DNA of 64,000 nucleotides. Source: Actinospineispora eucalypti (GTDB lineage: Bacteria; Actinomycetota; Actinomycetes; Mycobacteriales; Pseudonocardiaceae). The translations under genes were made by a program, and so were the position numbers. The notes beneath the pieces are model-generated. The model was not told the DNA's origin, did no database searches, and saw only the letters and a list, made by a program, of their open reading frames with translations. Below are positions 43,817-53,150 of this stretch, one piece after another (within the stretch, counting starts at the first letter, position 1; every line of letters begins with the position of its first letter). The DNA lies in the NCBI GenBank assembly GCA_014208095.1, contig JACHMT010000005.1:558001-622000 (forward strand), written 5' to 3'.

Positions 43817-45195
43817 CCACCGAGACGCCTCGCCGCGAGCGGACGCGGTTACCGCCGGCCTTCCTCACCGCCATCGCGCTGGGCACGCTGCTGCAGCCGC
43901 TGAACTCGTCGATGATCGCGGTCGCGCTGGTGTCCATCCGCGACGAGTTCGACGCCGGCTCCGCCGCGTCCTGGCTGCTCTCCGGCCTCTACATCACCAC
44001 GGCGGTGGCCGCGCCGGCGATGGGCCGGCTGGCCGACCTGATCGGGCCGAGGCGGGTGTACCTGGCCGGGATGGCGCTGGTCGCCATCGCCAGCGCGGCC
44101 ACCCCGTTCGTGCCCGGGCTGGGCTGGCTGGTGGCGATCCGGGTGCTGCTCGGCCTCGGCACGGCGGCGCAGTACCCGGCCGGCGTGGCGCTGATCCGGG
44201 CCGAGTCCGACCGCCGGGGCGCCCGCGCCGGCGGCGCGCTCGGCCTGCTCGCGGTGTGTGGCCAGGCCAGCGTGGCGGTCGGCCCCAGCCTGGGCGGGGT
44301 GCTGGTCGGCGCGTTCGGCTGGCAGGCGGTGTTCCTGGTGAACCTGCCGTTGGTGCTGGCCGGCAGCGTGCTGGCGCTGCGGGTGCTGCCGGCCTCGCCC
44401 GGCAGTGGTCGGGTCGGGTTGCTGAGGAGACTGGACCTGCCGGGCATGGCCACCTTCGCCGCCGCGATGACCGCGCTGATGGCCTTCCTGCTCTCGGTCA
44501 CCGGCCGGCCCAACTGGTGGCTGCTGGCGGCCTTCCCGGTGCTCCTGGCCGCTTTCGTGGCCCTCGAGCTGCGCGCGGCGGAGCCGTTCCTGGACCTTCG
44601 CTCGCTGGCCGGCAACACCGCGCTCACCGGCACCTACCTGCGCGTGGGGCTCACCTACGTGGCCTTCTACCAGATCTTCTTCGGCCTGCCGCAGTGGTTG
44701 GAGCAGGGCCGGGGGCTGGACGTCGCGCTGACCGGGCTGGTCATGCTGCCGATGTCCGGGCTGGCCGCGCTGAACGTGGTGTACGCCGCCCGCCTGGAAC
44801 GGCGCCGGGGGCCGCGTCCGCTGCTGATCATCGGCTCCACCGGTTTGCTGGCCGGCGGGCTGCTGCTCGCCTTCGTGCTCGGCGGGTCCGCCTCGTTGTG
44901 GCTGGTCTTCGCGGTGAGTGCGCTGCTCGGCCTGCCCAACGCGTTCAACAGCCTGGGCAACCAGGCCGAGATGTTCCACGCCGCCGACCCGGCGGCGATG
45001 GGGGCGGCGTCCGGGCTGTACCGGACCTCCCAGTACGTGGGCGCCAACCTGGCCGCCGCCCTGCTCGAGGTCGTGTTCGCCGGCCCGCCGGCCGACCCCG
45101 GCCTGCACCGCATGGGCCTGAGCATCGCCGCCATCGCGGTGGTTCTCCTGGCCGCCGCGCTGCTCGGCGGCCGCCGCCGCACCCGTACTCCCTAG
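43813..45195 (+). CDS. MFS drug-resistance-type exporter
   Basis: 460 residues, 12-14 hydrophobic helices. The opening LPPAFLTAIALGTLLQPLNS and SMIAVALVSIRDEFD, followed by TAVAAPAMGRLADLIGPRRV with the cytoplasmic loop motif GRLADLIGPRR, identifies the MFS. The 14-helix drug:H+ antiporter type is suggested by the NSSMIAVAL motif A region. Coupled by ATGA overlap to the MarR gene, which marks it as a substrate-inducible exporter. The substrate is unknown. Convergent with the dctA-type gene; the two stop codons overlap by 4 bp. Confidence 0.88.
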   Translation: MTTETPRRERTRLPPAFLTAIALGTLLQPLNSSMIAVALVSIRDEFDAGSAASWLLSGLYITTAVAAPAMGRLADLIGPRRVYLAGMALVAIASAATPFVPGLGWLVAIRVLLGLGTAAQYPAGVALIRAESDRRGARAGGALGLLAVCGQASVAVGPSLGGVLVGAFGWQAVFLVNLPLVLAGSVLALRVLPASPGSGRVGLLRRLDLPGMATFAAAMTALMAFLLSVTGRPNWWLLAAFPVLLAAFVALELRAAEPFLDLRSLAGNTALTGTYLRVGLTYVAFYQIFFGLPQWLEQGRGLDVALTGLVMLPMSGLAALNVVYAARLERRRGPRPLLIIGSTGLLAGGLLLAFVLGGSASLWLVFAVSALLGLPNAFNSLGNQAEMFHAADPAAMGAASGLYRTSQYVGANLAAALLEVVFAGPPADPGLHRMGLSIAAIAVVLLAAALLGGRRRTRTP

Positions 45196-46598
45196 CGGGA
45201 TGATCCGCCGTGGCTGACCTCGACCATGGCGGCGTCCACCAGGCTCGGGTCGTCCAGCACCGCCTGGAATCGCTCGTCGTCGCGTTCGCCCTGGAGCTTG
45301 GCGATGACCATGGTGGCGACGCTGTTGCCGATGCAGTTGGTCAGGGCCCGGCCCTCGCTCATCACCCGGTCGATGCCGACGATCACCGCGATGCCGATGG
45401 CGATCGCCTCAGCGGTGAAGAACTCGCCGCCGAAGGCCTGCAGCGAGGCACTGAGCGTGATCAGGCCGGAGCCGGTGATCCCGGCCGCGCCCTTCGAGGT
45501 GATCAGCATCATCGCCACCAGGCCGAGCTGCGCGGGCAGCGGCAGGGTCTCGCCGCCGGCCTGGATGATGAACAGCGCGCCCAGGGTCAGGTAGATGCAG
45601 GTGCCGTCCAGGTTGAACGAGTAGCCGGTGGGGATCACCACGCCCACCGTCTGCCGGGACGCGCCGGCCGACTCCAGCTTGGCCAGCAGCCGGGGCAGCA
45701 CGGTCTCCGAGGACGAGGTGCCCAGGATGATCAGCAGCTCGTCCTTGATCAGCCGGACGAACTTGAAGATGTTGAACCCGCTCCACGCGGCCAGCGCGCC
45801 GAGTATGCCGAACACGAAGATCGCGCAGGTCACCCAGAAGACGACCATCAGCATGCCCAGGTTGACCAGCGACCCGCCGCCGAACGCGGAGACGGTGTAC
45901 GCCATGCCGCCGAACGCGCCGAACGGCGCCACCCACATGATGATCCGGATGATGCCGAAGACCACCTTGCTGGCGGTGTTCACCACGTCGACCACCCGGT
46001 CGCGCATGGCCGGGGCGAGCATCGACACGGCGCACGCGGTGACGATGGCCAGCACCAGCACCTGCAGGACCTTGTTGTCCACGAACGGGCCGACGAAGCT
46101 GTCCGGCAGCAGATCCTTGGTGAGGAAGTTGACCAGGCCGGAGCCCTCCGCCGGCGGCTTCATCTGGCTCTGTGCCTTGGCCAGGTCGGCCGCGCTGGGG
46201 TGGCCCGAGAAGCCGGCGCCGGGCTTGAGCAGGTTGCCCGCCAGCAGGCCCAGGATGAGCGAGACCGCCGTGGCGATCAGGAAGTAGATCAGCGCCCGGG
46301 CGGCCAGCCCGCCGGCGCGGGCCAGGTTGCCCAGCGAGGCGATGCCCACCACCACGGTGCAGAAGATCACCGGGCCGGTGATGATGTGGATGAGCTGGAG
46401 AAACACGTCCGCCATCCACTTGGTGTTCTTCGCCACGCCCGGCGCGACCAGGCCCAGCAGGATGCCGCCGGCGATGGCGACCAGGATCCAGAACCAGAGC
46501 TTCCCGTAGAACTTCCCTCGGTCCGGTGGGGGTGACCCGCCGTTTTCCCCTGGTGGCGGTGGCGCGGTCGACGTGGTCGAGGTGTCCTGCTCGCTCAT
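45192..46598 (-). CDS. Dicarboxylate/amino acid:cation symporter (DAACS)
   Basis: 468 residues. Hydrophobic helices with the family landmarks MADVFLQLIHIITGPVIFCT, GTSSSETVLPRLLAKLESAG, VIPTGYSFNLDGTCIYLTLG and LITSKGAAGITGSGLITLSA. This is the DctA/GltP family (Na+ or H+ coupled uptake of C4-dicarboxylates or glutamate). The Pro-rich, charged N-terminus (first 28 residues) is disordered. The DctA vs. GltP substrate choice cannot be decided. Reads towards the MFS gene; its promoter region faces truB over about 90 bp. Confidence 0.9.
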   Translation of the reverse strand: MSEQDTSTTSTAPPPPGENGGSPPPDRGKFYGKLWFWILVAIAGGILLGLVAPGVAKNTKWMADVFLQLIHIITGPVIFCTVVVGIASLGNLARAGGLAARALIYFLIATAVSLILGLLAGNLLKPGAGFSGHPSAADLAKAQSQMKPPAEGSGLVNFLTKDLLPDSFVGPFVDNKVLQVLVLAIVTACAVSMLAPAMRDRVVDVVNTASKVVFGIIRIIMWVAPFGAFGGMAYTVSAFGGGSLVNLGMLMVVFWVTCAIFVFGILGALAAWSGFNIFKFVRLIKDELLIILGTSSSETVLPRLLAKLESAGASRQTVGVVIPTGYSFNLDGTCIYLTLGALFIIQAGGETLPLPAQLGLVAMMLITSKGAAGITGSGLITLSASLQAFGGEFFTAEAIAIGIAVIVGIDRVMSEGRALTNCIGNSVATMVIAKLQGERDDERFQAVLDDPSLVDAAMVEVSHGGSSR

Positions 46599-46689
46599 CT
46601 ACCCCTCCGAACTCCTATGTCCGGGGTCACACTAAGGACTGGTGCACCCATTCGCCAGGTTTCTTAACCGTGCGGAAGGATATGCGGCC

Positions 46690-47577
46690 ATGTCGGTACC
46701 TTCCGGTCTGGTGATCGTGGACAAGCCGCCCGGGATGACCTCGCACGACGTGGTCGGCCGGCTGCGCCGGCTGCTCGGCACCCGCAAGATCGGCCACGCG
46801 GGCACCCTGGACCCGATGGCCACCGGGGTCCTGGTGCTCGGCGTGCAGCGGGCCACCCGGCTGCTCGGCCACCTGGCCCTGGACACCAAGTCCTACGCCG
46901 CCACCATTCGGCTGGGCGCCACCACCAGCACCGACGACGCGGAGGGCGAGGAGCTCACCCGCACCGACGCCGCTTCCGTCGACGAGGCGCAGGTGGGCGC
47001 CGGGATGGCCGCGCTCACCGGGGCGATCGAGCAGGTGCCCAGCGCGGTGAGCGCGATCAAGGTGGACGGCCGTCGCGCCTACGCCAGGGTGCGCGCGGGG
47101 GAGCGGGTGGAACTGCCGGCGCGGCCGGTCACGGTGACCGAGTTCCGCCTGGACGCGCTGCGCCGGGCCGACCCGTTCACCGACCTGGACGTCACGGTGG
47201 ACTGTTCGTCAGGCACCTACATCCGTGCGCTCGCCCGCGACCTCGGCGCCGGGCTCGGCGTCGGCGGGCATCTCACCGCGCTGCGCCGCACCCGGGTCGG
47301 TCCGTTCGACCTGGCCAGCGCGCGCACCCTGGACGAGCTGGCGGAGCGGCCCGAGCTGACCCACTCGGTGGACACCGCGGTCGCCGCCGCGTTCCGGCTG
47401 CGGGTGGCCAGCCCGGACGAGGCGCGGTCGCTGTCCTTCGGCCGCCCGCTGGACGTCGCGGGCATCGCCGGGGTGTACGCGGTCACCGATTTGGACGGCC
47501 GGGCGTTGGCGCTGGTCAGCGAGGAGCGAGGGCAGGCAAGGCCGGTGCTCGTACTGGCCCCGGCGGGGGCTGCGTAG
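46690..47577 (+). CDS. truB: tRNA pseudouridine(55) synthase TruB
   Basis: 295 residues from ATG 46690 (frame open to 46642). Opening GLVIVDKPPGMTSHDVVGRL and the catalytic motif GHAGTLDPMATG with Asp41 as nucleophile. Further blocks KSYAATIRLGATTSTDDAEG, QVPSAVSAIKVDGRRAYARV and SSGTYIRALARDLGAGLGVG are diagnostic. Makes pseudouridine at U55 in tRNAs. It is followed by ribF, rpsO and pnp as in other actinomycetes, with two extra genes between ribF and rpsO here. Confidence 0.97.
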   Translation: MSVPSGLVIVDKPPGMTSHDVVGRLRRLLGTRKIGHAGTLDPMATGVLVLGVQRATRLLGHLALDTKSYAATIRLGATTSTDDAEGEELTRTDAASVDEAQVGAGMAALTGAIEQVPSAVSAIKVDGRRAYARVRAGERVELPARPVTVTEFRLDALRRADPFTDLDVTVDCSSGTYIRALARDLGAGLGVGGHLTALRRTRVGPFDLASARTLDELAERPELTHSVDTAVAAAFRLRVASPDEARSLSFGRPLDVAGIAGVYAVTDLDGRALALVSEERGQARPVLVLAPAGAA

Positions 47578-47587
47578 GCTCGCGGAT

Positions 47588-48529
47588 GTGCTGCGCTGGC
47601 GAGGCCTGGATGACGTGCCCACTGGCTGGGGGCGGAGCGTGGTCACCATCGGGGTGTTCGACGGGGTCCACCGGGGCCACCAGAAGCTGATCGGCCGGGC
47701 CGTAGAGGTGGCCACGGAACGCGATCTGCCTCCGGTGCTGGTGACCTTCGACCCGCACCCGACCGAGGTGATCCGCCCCGGCCAGCACCCTGCCCAACTG
47801 ACGACGCTGACCCGGCGGGCCGAGCTGGTGGGTGAGCTCGGCATCGCGGCGTTCTGCGTGGTGCCGTTCACCAGCGAGCTGGCCCGCATGCCGGCGGACG
47901 AGTTCGTGCACGAGGTGCTGGTGGAACGGCTGCACGCGGCGGCCGTGGTGGTGGGGGACAACTTCACCTTCGGCTACGGCGCGCGCGGCCACGTGCCGCT
48001 GCTGCGCCAGCTGGGGCGGCGGTTCGGGTTCGCGGTGGAGGGGCTGCCGCTGATCACCGACACCAGTGACCCGCGCGACGGGGTGACCTTCTCGTCCACC
48101 TACATCCGCTCCTGCATCGACGGCGGGGACGTGGCGCTGGCGGCCGGTGCGCTGGGCCGGCCGCACCGGCTGGAGGGCGTGGTGGTGCGCGGCGACCGGC
48201 GCGGCCACGAGCTGGGCTTCCCGACCGCCAACCTGGCCACGCCGCCGCACGCCGCCGTGCCCACCGACGGGGTCTACGCGTGCTGGTTCGTGCACGGGCA
48301 GCGGCGGCTCCCGGCGGCGGTCTCGGTGGGCACCAACCCCACGTTCTCCGGGCGGGAACGCACGGTGGAGGCGTACGTGCTGGACGTGGACGAGGACTTC
48401 TACGGCCACCACGTGGCGCTGGACTTCGTGGAGCGGCTGCGCGGGATGGTCCGCTTCGACGGCGTGCCGGCGTTGGTCGAGGAGATGAAGCGGGACGTGG
48501 CCCGCGCCCGAGAGCTGTTGCGGAGCTGA
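47588..48529 (+). CDS. ribF: Bifunctional riboflavin kinase/FAD synthetase
   Basis: 313 residues from GTG 47588. N-terminal nucleotidyltransferase domain with VVTIGVFDGVHRGHQKLIGR (HxGH as HRGH), VTFDPHPTEVIRPGQHPAQL and RLHAAAVVVGDNFTFGYGAR. C-terminal flavokinase domain with RRGHELGFPTANLATPPHAA, the PTAN motif, and VSVGTNPTFSGRERTVEAYV. Converts riboflavin to FMN and then FAD. Starts 10 bp after truB, so the two are probably one transcript. Confidence 0.97.
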   Translation: MLRWRGLDDVPTGWGRSVVTIGVFDGVHRGHQKLIGRAVEVATERDLPPVLVTFDPHPTEVIRPGQHPAQLTTLTRRAELVGELGIAAFCVVPFTSELARMPADEFVHEVLVERLHAAAVVVGDNFTFGYGARGHVPLLRQLGRRFGFAVEGLPLITDTSDPRDGVTFSSTYIRSCIDGGDVALAAGALGRPHRLEGVVVRGDRRGHELGFPTANLATPPHAAVPTDGVYACWFVHGQRRLPAAVSVGTNPTFSGRERTVEAYVLDVDEDFYGHHVALDFVERLRGMVRFDGVPALVEEMKRDVARARELLRS

Positions 48530-49268
48530 GCGTCCCGGCCTGACGGCGCAGCGGCTGGGCGATCTGCCGCGCCTTGGGTGCGGCGTGGCCGCTTGCGTTC
48601 GGTTCCCCGGTGCTGGCGAGGTGCCGGCGGGCATCCCGGCCGCCCCGGGCGAGCCACCACCCGGGAAACGCAACGGGTGGCACCCAAGCCGCTGGGGGAC
48701 GCGACCCCCTAAACCACCGGCGCGCACCGGTCGACACTCACCCTGAGTGACCGCCGAGTGGTCGGTGGGACAGTTGAGACGGCGAGCCGGCTGTGCTGGG
48801 TGTCCACCCCCGCCGAGTGCGTGGTGAGTCCGGTTTTGATCAAGGAATGAGCCGACTGAGCCAGCACTCGACGACCAGCGGCGATCACACCCGATCACAC
48901 TCGGTGAGGCACCCGAAGACCTCAACCGGCGGCACCCGAGCCAGCAGGCCACTTAGCCCGCGCCGTCCAAGCTGGTCTTTGAACTGACACCCGACCATCC
49001 AAGTCCCAGCACCCGTCTGGGAACTCCGCTGATTCAGCCACGTCAGCGGGGCCGGGGCTGAATGACCGCGGGGAAGCCTGGGTGAGTGGTGGGTTCGAAC
49101 GCTGCCGGCTCTGCGAGCCACCACACCGATCCCCGTAGACGGGAGTTCCCGGATGCGCTCTGAGATATAGCGATCAAGGCGGATATTTCCGTTTCGCCCC
49201 GCGCGGGGACCTCCGCCTGCGAACATGCTTGCGTACCGACGGTGTAACCGGACGCGAGCGGGGGCACG
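48530..49268 (+). other. 740-bp gap between ribF and the HTH gene
   Basis: Not typical of this conserved cluster, where ribF and rpsO are usually close. No gene passes codon-bias inspection. A minus-strand frame near 48885-49030 and a T-loop-like GGTTCGAAC at about 49091 were considered and are not convincing. May hold decayed mobile DNA. Confidence 0.4.
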
Positions 49269-49730
49269 GTGGCAGTGCAGGACGGCTCGATGTTCGCCCG
49301 CAACGTGGCGCGACAGCGCGAGCTCTACGGGGAGCCGCTGGGCGACCGGATCCGCCGGCTGCAGACCAGCCTGGGGGTTTCCCAGGCGCGGCTGGCCGAG
49401 GGCCTCGGCCTCAGCACGGCCATGCTCAGCCAGCTGGTCAGTGCGCGCCGGGTGAAGATCGGCGATCCCGGCGTGCTGGCCCGGCTGGTGCTGCTCGAGC
49501 GGTACCTGCTGCGGTTGCCGCCCGGCGCCGAGGTGCAGGCCGAGGAACTGCTGGCCAAGCTGCGCACCGCTCGCCCGCACCTGGCCGTGCCGGGGGCCGC
49601 GCGGGACCCCGCCGAGTCGCTGCGTTCGGTGGCCGCGCCGGCCCAGCTGGCCGCCGCCGCCAGCGTGCTGGGACCCCGGTTCCCGGCCATTGCCGAGCTG
49701 CTGCGCCGTGCGGCCAAGGAGCGTCGGTGA
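49269..49730 (+). CDS. Helix-turn-helix DNA-binding protein
   Basis: 153 residues from GTG 49269 (ATG 49290 also possible). Residues about 24-60 form a Cro/XRE-like helix-turn-helix (GDRIRRLQTSLGVSQARLAE, GLGLSTAMLSQLVSARRVKI). The rest is helical (LARLVLLERYLLRLPPGAEV, VQAEELLAKLRTARPHL) without a recognised domain. Overlaps the next gene by one base (TGATG), so both are translated together. A DNA-binding protein coupled to an RNA ligase-fold protein is an unusual pairing. Confidence 0.75.
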   Translation: MAVQDGSMFARNVARQRELYGEPLGDRIRRLQTSLGVSQARLAEGLGLSTAMLSQLVSARRVKIGDPGVLARLVLLERYLLRLPPGAEVQAEELLAKLRTARPHLAVPGAARDPAESLRSVAAPAQLAAAASVLGPRFPAIAELLRRAAKERR

Positions 49731-50299
49731 TGGCCAGGTTGTTCACCACCCTGTGGCCGTCCGAGGCCGCCGTGCACGCGTTGCGGGCCGAGCTGGCCGG
49801 CGTGTCCAACTGGCCGCCGGAGGGGTGGCGGGCCGTGCCGATGAGCCGCTGGCACGTGACGTTGTGCTTCCACGGCGAGGGGGATGCCGGGGTGCTGGCC
49901 CGGCGGCTGGACGCGGCCGCCGGCGGGCTGCCCGCGCCGGCCCTGCGGTTGGCCGGGGCGGTCGCCTTCGACGGAGTCGCGGCGGTGGGCGTGCGGCCGG
50001 TGGCGGACGCGGACGGGGAGGCACTGCACGACCTGGTCCGAGCGGCCGGCGGGGCGGCCGACCGGTTCCGCGCCCACCTCACCCTGGCCCGCACCACCCG
50101 GCGCGGTGACGCCCCGCCCCCGCGCGGCCCGCTGGACGGCTACGCCGGGCCGCAATGGCGCCCCGCCGAGGTGTGCCTGGTGCGTTCGGAGCTCACCTCG
50201 GGCGTGCGCCGCTACACCGTCCTGCATCGGGTGAACCTGGCGCCCGGGGCGGTGTGTCCGGTACCGGGCGGCGATCGGGCGCACAGTCACACCTGGTAA
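49730..50299 (+). CDS. thpR: 2H phosphoesterase, RNA 2',3'-cyclic phosphodiesterase (ThpR-like)
   Basis: 189 residues. Two HxT motifs of the 2H family are present, SRWHVTLCFHGEG and RFRAHLTLARTTRRGD, about 75 residues apart, with MARLFTTLWPSEAAVHALRA at the N-terminus as in ThpR/LigT. Such enzymes open 2',3'-cyclic phosphates and can act as 2'-5' RNA ligases in vitro. Overlaps the upstream HTH gene by one base. Sits inside the RNA-processing cluster before rpsO and pnp. Confidence 0.85.
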   Translation: MARLFTTLWPSEAAVHALRAELAGVSNWPPEGWRAVPMSRWHVTLCFHGEGDAGVLARRLDAAAGGLPAPALRLAGAVAFDGVAAVGVRPVADADGEALHDLVRAAGGAADRFRAHLTLARTTRRGDAPPPRGPLDGYAGPQWRPAEVCLVRSELTSGVRRYTVLHRVNLAPGAVCPVPGGDRAHSHTW

Positions 50300-50419
50300 T
50301 CTCACCAGTTGGGTGCGGCTGCGGTCCGTGGCGGCCGGCACCGTCTACCACCGCGGCGCGGGCTTTTGGCGGGCGCGGGGCCACACGGCACACACCAAGC
50401 AATGAGGAGTTACCCAACC

Positions 50420-50689
50420 GTGGCACTTTCCGCCGCTGAGAAGAAGGACATTCTCTCCGACTACGGAGTACACGAGTCCGACACCGGTTCGCCCGAGGCG
50501 CAGGTCGCCCTGCTGACCAAGCGCATCATCGGGCTCACCGAGCACCTCAAGCAGCACAAGCACGACCACCACTCGCGGCGTGGTCTGCTGCTCATGGTCG
50601 GCCGCCGCCGGCGGCTGCTGCAGTACCTTCGGAAGGTCGACGTGGCCCGCTACCGGTCACTGATCGAGCGGCTCGGCCTGCGTCGTTGA
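50420..50689 (+). CDS. rpsO: 30S ribosomal protein S15
   Basis: 89 residues, the standard S15 length. ALSAAEKKDILSDYGVHESD, then TGSPEAQVALLTKRIIGLTE and HKHDHHSRRGLLLMVGRRRR are the family's conserved blocks. GTG 50420 is preceded by ATGAGGAG. Primary 16S rRNA-binding protein; in other bacteria it represses its own mRNA through a leader structure. A strong hairpin follows the gene. Confidence 0.98.
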   Translation: MALSAAEKKDILSDYGVHESDTGSPEAQVALLTKRIIGLTEHLKQHKHDHHSRRGLLLMVGRRRRLLQYLRKVDVARYRSLIERLGLRR

Positions 50690-50695
50690 GCCATT

Positions 50696-50731
50696 GCGAG
50701 GGGGAGTGTCCGGACCGGCGCTCCCCCTCGC
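50696..50731 (+). terminator. Strong hairpin between rpsO and pnp
   Basis: A perfect 11-bp stem (GCGAGGGGGAG at 50696-50706 with CTCCCCCTCGC at 50721-50731, 14-nt loop), 6 bp after the rpsO stop. There is no T-run after it, so it is either an inefficient terminator or the stabilising/processing hairpin known in rpsO-pnp transcripts of other bacteria. Confidence 0.6.
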
Positions 50732-50921
50732 GGCATTCCGAAACCCCCAGAACTAGATAACGGAAACGGCCGCCGCGGCTTTCGGAACGAAGAAACCCGA
50801 TCGCCGGTCCTCGGTAGTGGTTCCCGGAAGGCATCCGCCGGACCCGGGAACTTCGATCGAAGACCGGCCTCGCTCCGAGCCCCGCGGCGCGCCCCAGCAC
50901 AAAAGAGGAGCGTTCGCTTTC

Positions 50922-53150
50922 ATGTCAGAAGCGGTTCACGAAACCACCGCGACCCTGGACAACGGGAGCTTCGGCACCCGCACCGTCCGGTTCGAGACCG
51001 GCCGGCTCGCCCGGCAGGCCGCCGGATCCGTCGCTGCCTACCTTGACGACGAGACCATGCTGCTGTCCGCCACCACGGCGTCCAAGCAGCCCAAGGACCA
51101 GTTCGACTTCTTCCCGTTGACCATCGACGTGGAGGAGCGGATGTACGCCGCCGGGCGCATTCCCGGCTCCTTCTTCCGCCGTGAGGGCCGGCCGTCAACG
51201 GACGCCATCCTGGCCTGCCGGCTGATCGACCGGCCGCTGCGCCCGACCTTCACCGACGGCCTGCGCAACGAGGTGCAGGTCGTGGTGACCGTGCTCTCGC
51301 TGCACCCGCAGGACCCGTACGACGTGCTGGCCATCAACGCCGCGTCCGCGTCCACCCAGATCTCCGGGCTGCCCTTCTCCGGGCCGGTCGGCGGCGTTCG
51401 GGTGGCGCTCATCGACCGCCAGTGGGTCGCCTTCCCGACCTACGAGCAGCTCGAGACGGCCGTGTTCGACATGGTGGTCGCCGGGCGCATCGCCGGTGAC
51501 GACGTGGCGATCATGATGGTCGAGGCGGAAGCCACCGAGAAGACCATCGAGCTGATCGCCGGCGGCGCCACCGCGCCGACCGAGGAGGTCGTGGCCGCCG
51601 GCCTGGAGGCCGCGAAGCCGTTCATCCGCGCGCTGTGCGTGGCCCAGCGGGAGCTGTTCGAGGCGGCCGCCAAGCCCACCGTCGAGTTCCCCACCTACCC
51701 GGCCTACCAGCCGGACGCGCTGGACGCGGTCACCGACCTGGTGTCCGCCGACCTGGCGCAGGCGCTGACCATCGCCGACAAGCAGGCGCGTAGCGCCCGC
51801 GAGGACGAGCTCAAGGCCGAGGTGCTGGACAAGCTCGCGGCGAAGTTCGAGGGCCGGGAGAAGGAGCTGGGCGGCGCGTTCCGCGCGCTCACCAAGAAGC
51901 TGGTCCGGCAGCGCATCCTGCGGGACAAGGTGCGCATCGACGGCCGCGGCGTCACCGACATCCGGCCGCTGTCGGCCGAGGTCGAGGTGGTGCCCCGGGC
52001 GCACGGCTCGGCGCTGTTCGAGCGCGGCGAGACCCAGATCATGGGGGTCACCACGCTGAACATGCTGCGCATGGAGCAGCAGCTGGACACGCTCTCCCCG
52101 GAGACGCGCAAGCGCTACATGCACAACTACAACTTCCCGCCCTACTCGACCGGTGAGACCGGCCGGGTGGGTTCGCCGAAGCGCCGGGAGATCGGCCACG
52201 GCGCGCTGGCCGAGCGGGCGCTCATGCCCGTGCTGCCCAGCCGGGAGGAGTTCCCGTACGCGATCCGCCAGGTCTCCGAGGCGCTGGGCTCCAACGGGTC
52301 CACCTCGATGGGCTCGGTGTGCGCGTCCACGCTGTCGCTGCTCAACGCCGGGTGCCCGCTGAAGGCCCCGGTCGCCGGCATCGCGATGGGCCTGATCTCC
52401 GACGAGGTCGACGGCAAGATGTCCTACATCGCGCTGACCGACATCCTCGGTGCCGAGGACGCGTTCGGCGACATGGACTTCAAGGTCGCCGGCACCAAGG
52501 ACTTCGTGACCGCGCTGCAGCTGGACACCAAGCTGGACGGCATCCCGTCCGAGGTGCTCGCCCAGGCGCTGTCCCAGGCCAAGGACGCCCGGCTGACCAT
52601 CCTGGACGTGATCGCCGAGGCGATCGACGAGCCGGACGAGATGAGCCAGTACGCGCCCCGGGTGACCAGCGTGAAGATCCCGGTGGACAAGATCGGCGAG
52701 GTCATCGGCCCGAAGGGCAAGATGATCAACTCGATCACCGAGCAGACCGGCGCGGACATCTCGATCGAGGACGACGGCACCATCTACGTGGGTGCGGCGG
52801 ACGGCCCGTCCGCCGAGGCGGCGATCGCCATGATCAACGGGATCGCCAACCCGCAGCTGCCCAAGGTGGGCGAGCGGTTCCTGGGTACGGTGGTCAAGAC
52901 CGCCGCGTTCGGCGCGTTCGTCTCCCTGGTGCCCGGCAAGGACGGCCTGGTGCACATCTCCAAGCTGGGCAACGGCAAGCGCATCGGCAAGGTGGAGGAC
53001 GTCGTCAAGGTCGGCGACAAGCTCCGCGTCGAGGTGGTCGACATCGACAACCGGGGCAAGGTCTCCCTGGTCCCCGTGGTCGAGGAAGCCCCGGCCGTGC
53101 CGGCCGCCGAGGCCACCGCGTCTTCCTCGGAAGAGGCACCGGTCAGTTGA
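50922..53150 (+). CDS. pnp: Polyribonucleotide nucleotidyltransferase (PNPase)
   Basis: 742 residues. Two RNase PH-like domains (FGTRTVRFETGRLARQAAGS in the first, IDGRGVTDIRPLSAEVEVVP and FPPYSTGETGRVGSPKRREI in the second), a KH domain (KIGEVIGPKGKMINSITEQT) and an S1 domain (FLGTVVKTAAFGAFVSLVPG). ATG 50922 follows an AGAGGAG Shine-Dalgarno-like run. Phosphorolytic 3'-5' RNA decay; in actinomycetes it also adds heteropolymeric tails and processes (p)ppGpp-linked signals. It overlaps the next gene by 4 bp. Confidence 0.97.
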   Translation: MSEAVHETTATLDNGSFGTRTVRFETGRLARQAAGSVAAYLDDETMLLSATTASKQPKDQFDFFPLTIDVEERMYAAGRIPGSFFRREGRPSTDAILACRLIDRPLRPTFTDGLRNEVQVVVTVLSLHPQDPYDVLAINAASASTQISGLPFSGPVGGVRVALIDRQWVAFPTYEQLETAVFDMVVAGRIAGDDVAIMMVEAEATEKTIELIAGGATAPTEEVVAAGLEAAKPFIRALCVAQRELFEAAAKPTVEFPTYPAYQPDALDAVTDLVSADLAQALTIADKQARSAREDELKAEVLDKLAAKFEGREKELGGAFRALTKKLVRQRILRDKVRIDGRGVTDIRPLSAEVEVVPRAHGSALFERGETQIMGVTTLNMLRMEQQLDTLSPETRKRYMHNYNFPPYSTGETGRVGSPKRREIGHGALAERALMPVLPSREEFPYAIRQVSEALGSNGSTSMGSVCASTLSLLNAGCPLKAPVAGIAMGLISDEVDGKMSYIALTDILGAEDAFGDMDFKVAGTKDFVTALQLDTKLDGIPSEVLAQALSQAKDARLTILDVIAEAIDEPDEMSQYAPRVTSVKIPVDKIGEVIGPKGKMINSITEQTGADISIEDDGTIYVGAADGPSAEAAIAMINGIANPQLPKVGERFLGTVVKTAAFGAFVSLVPGKDGLVHISKLGNGKRIGKVEDVVKVGDKLRVEVVDIDNRGKVSLVPVVEEAPAVPAAEATASSSEEAPVS

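Noticed and set aside
48885..49030. Possible transposase C-terminal remnant on the minus strand
   Set aside because: A short frame only, without a recognisable transposase motif or inverted repeats.
49075..49130. tRNA gene suggested by GGTTCGAAC
   Set aside because: Neither strand gives a paired T-stem around the loop, and there is no acceptor stem or other arm.
51195..52955. Minus-strand 586-codon frame opposite pnp
   Set aside because: Shadow of the PNPase gene; composition is His/Gly/Arg/Leu repeats with no domain.
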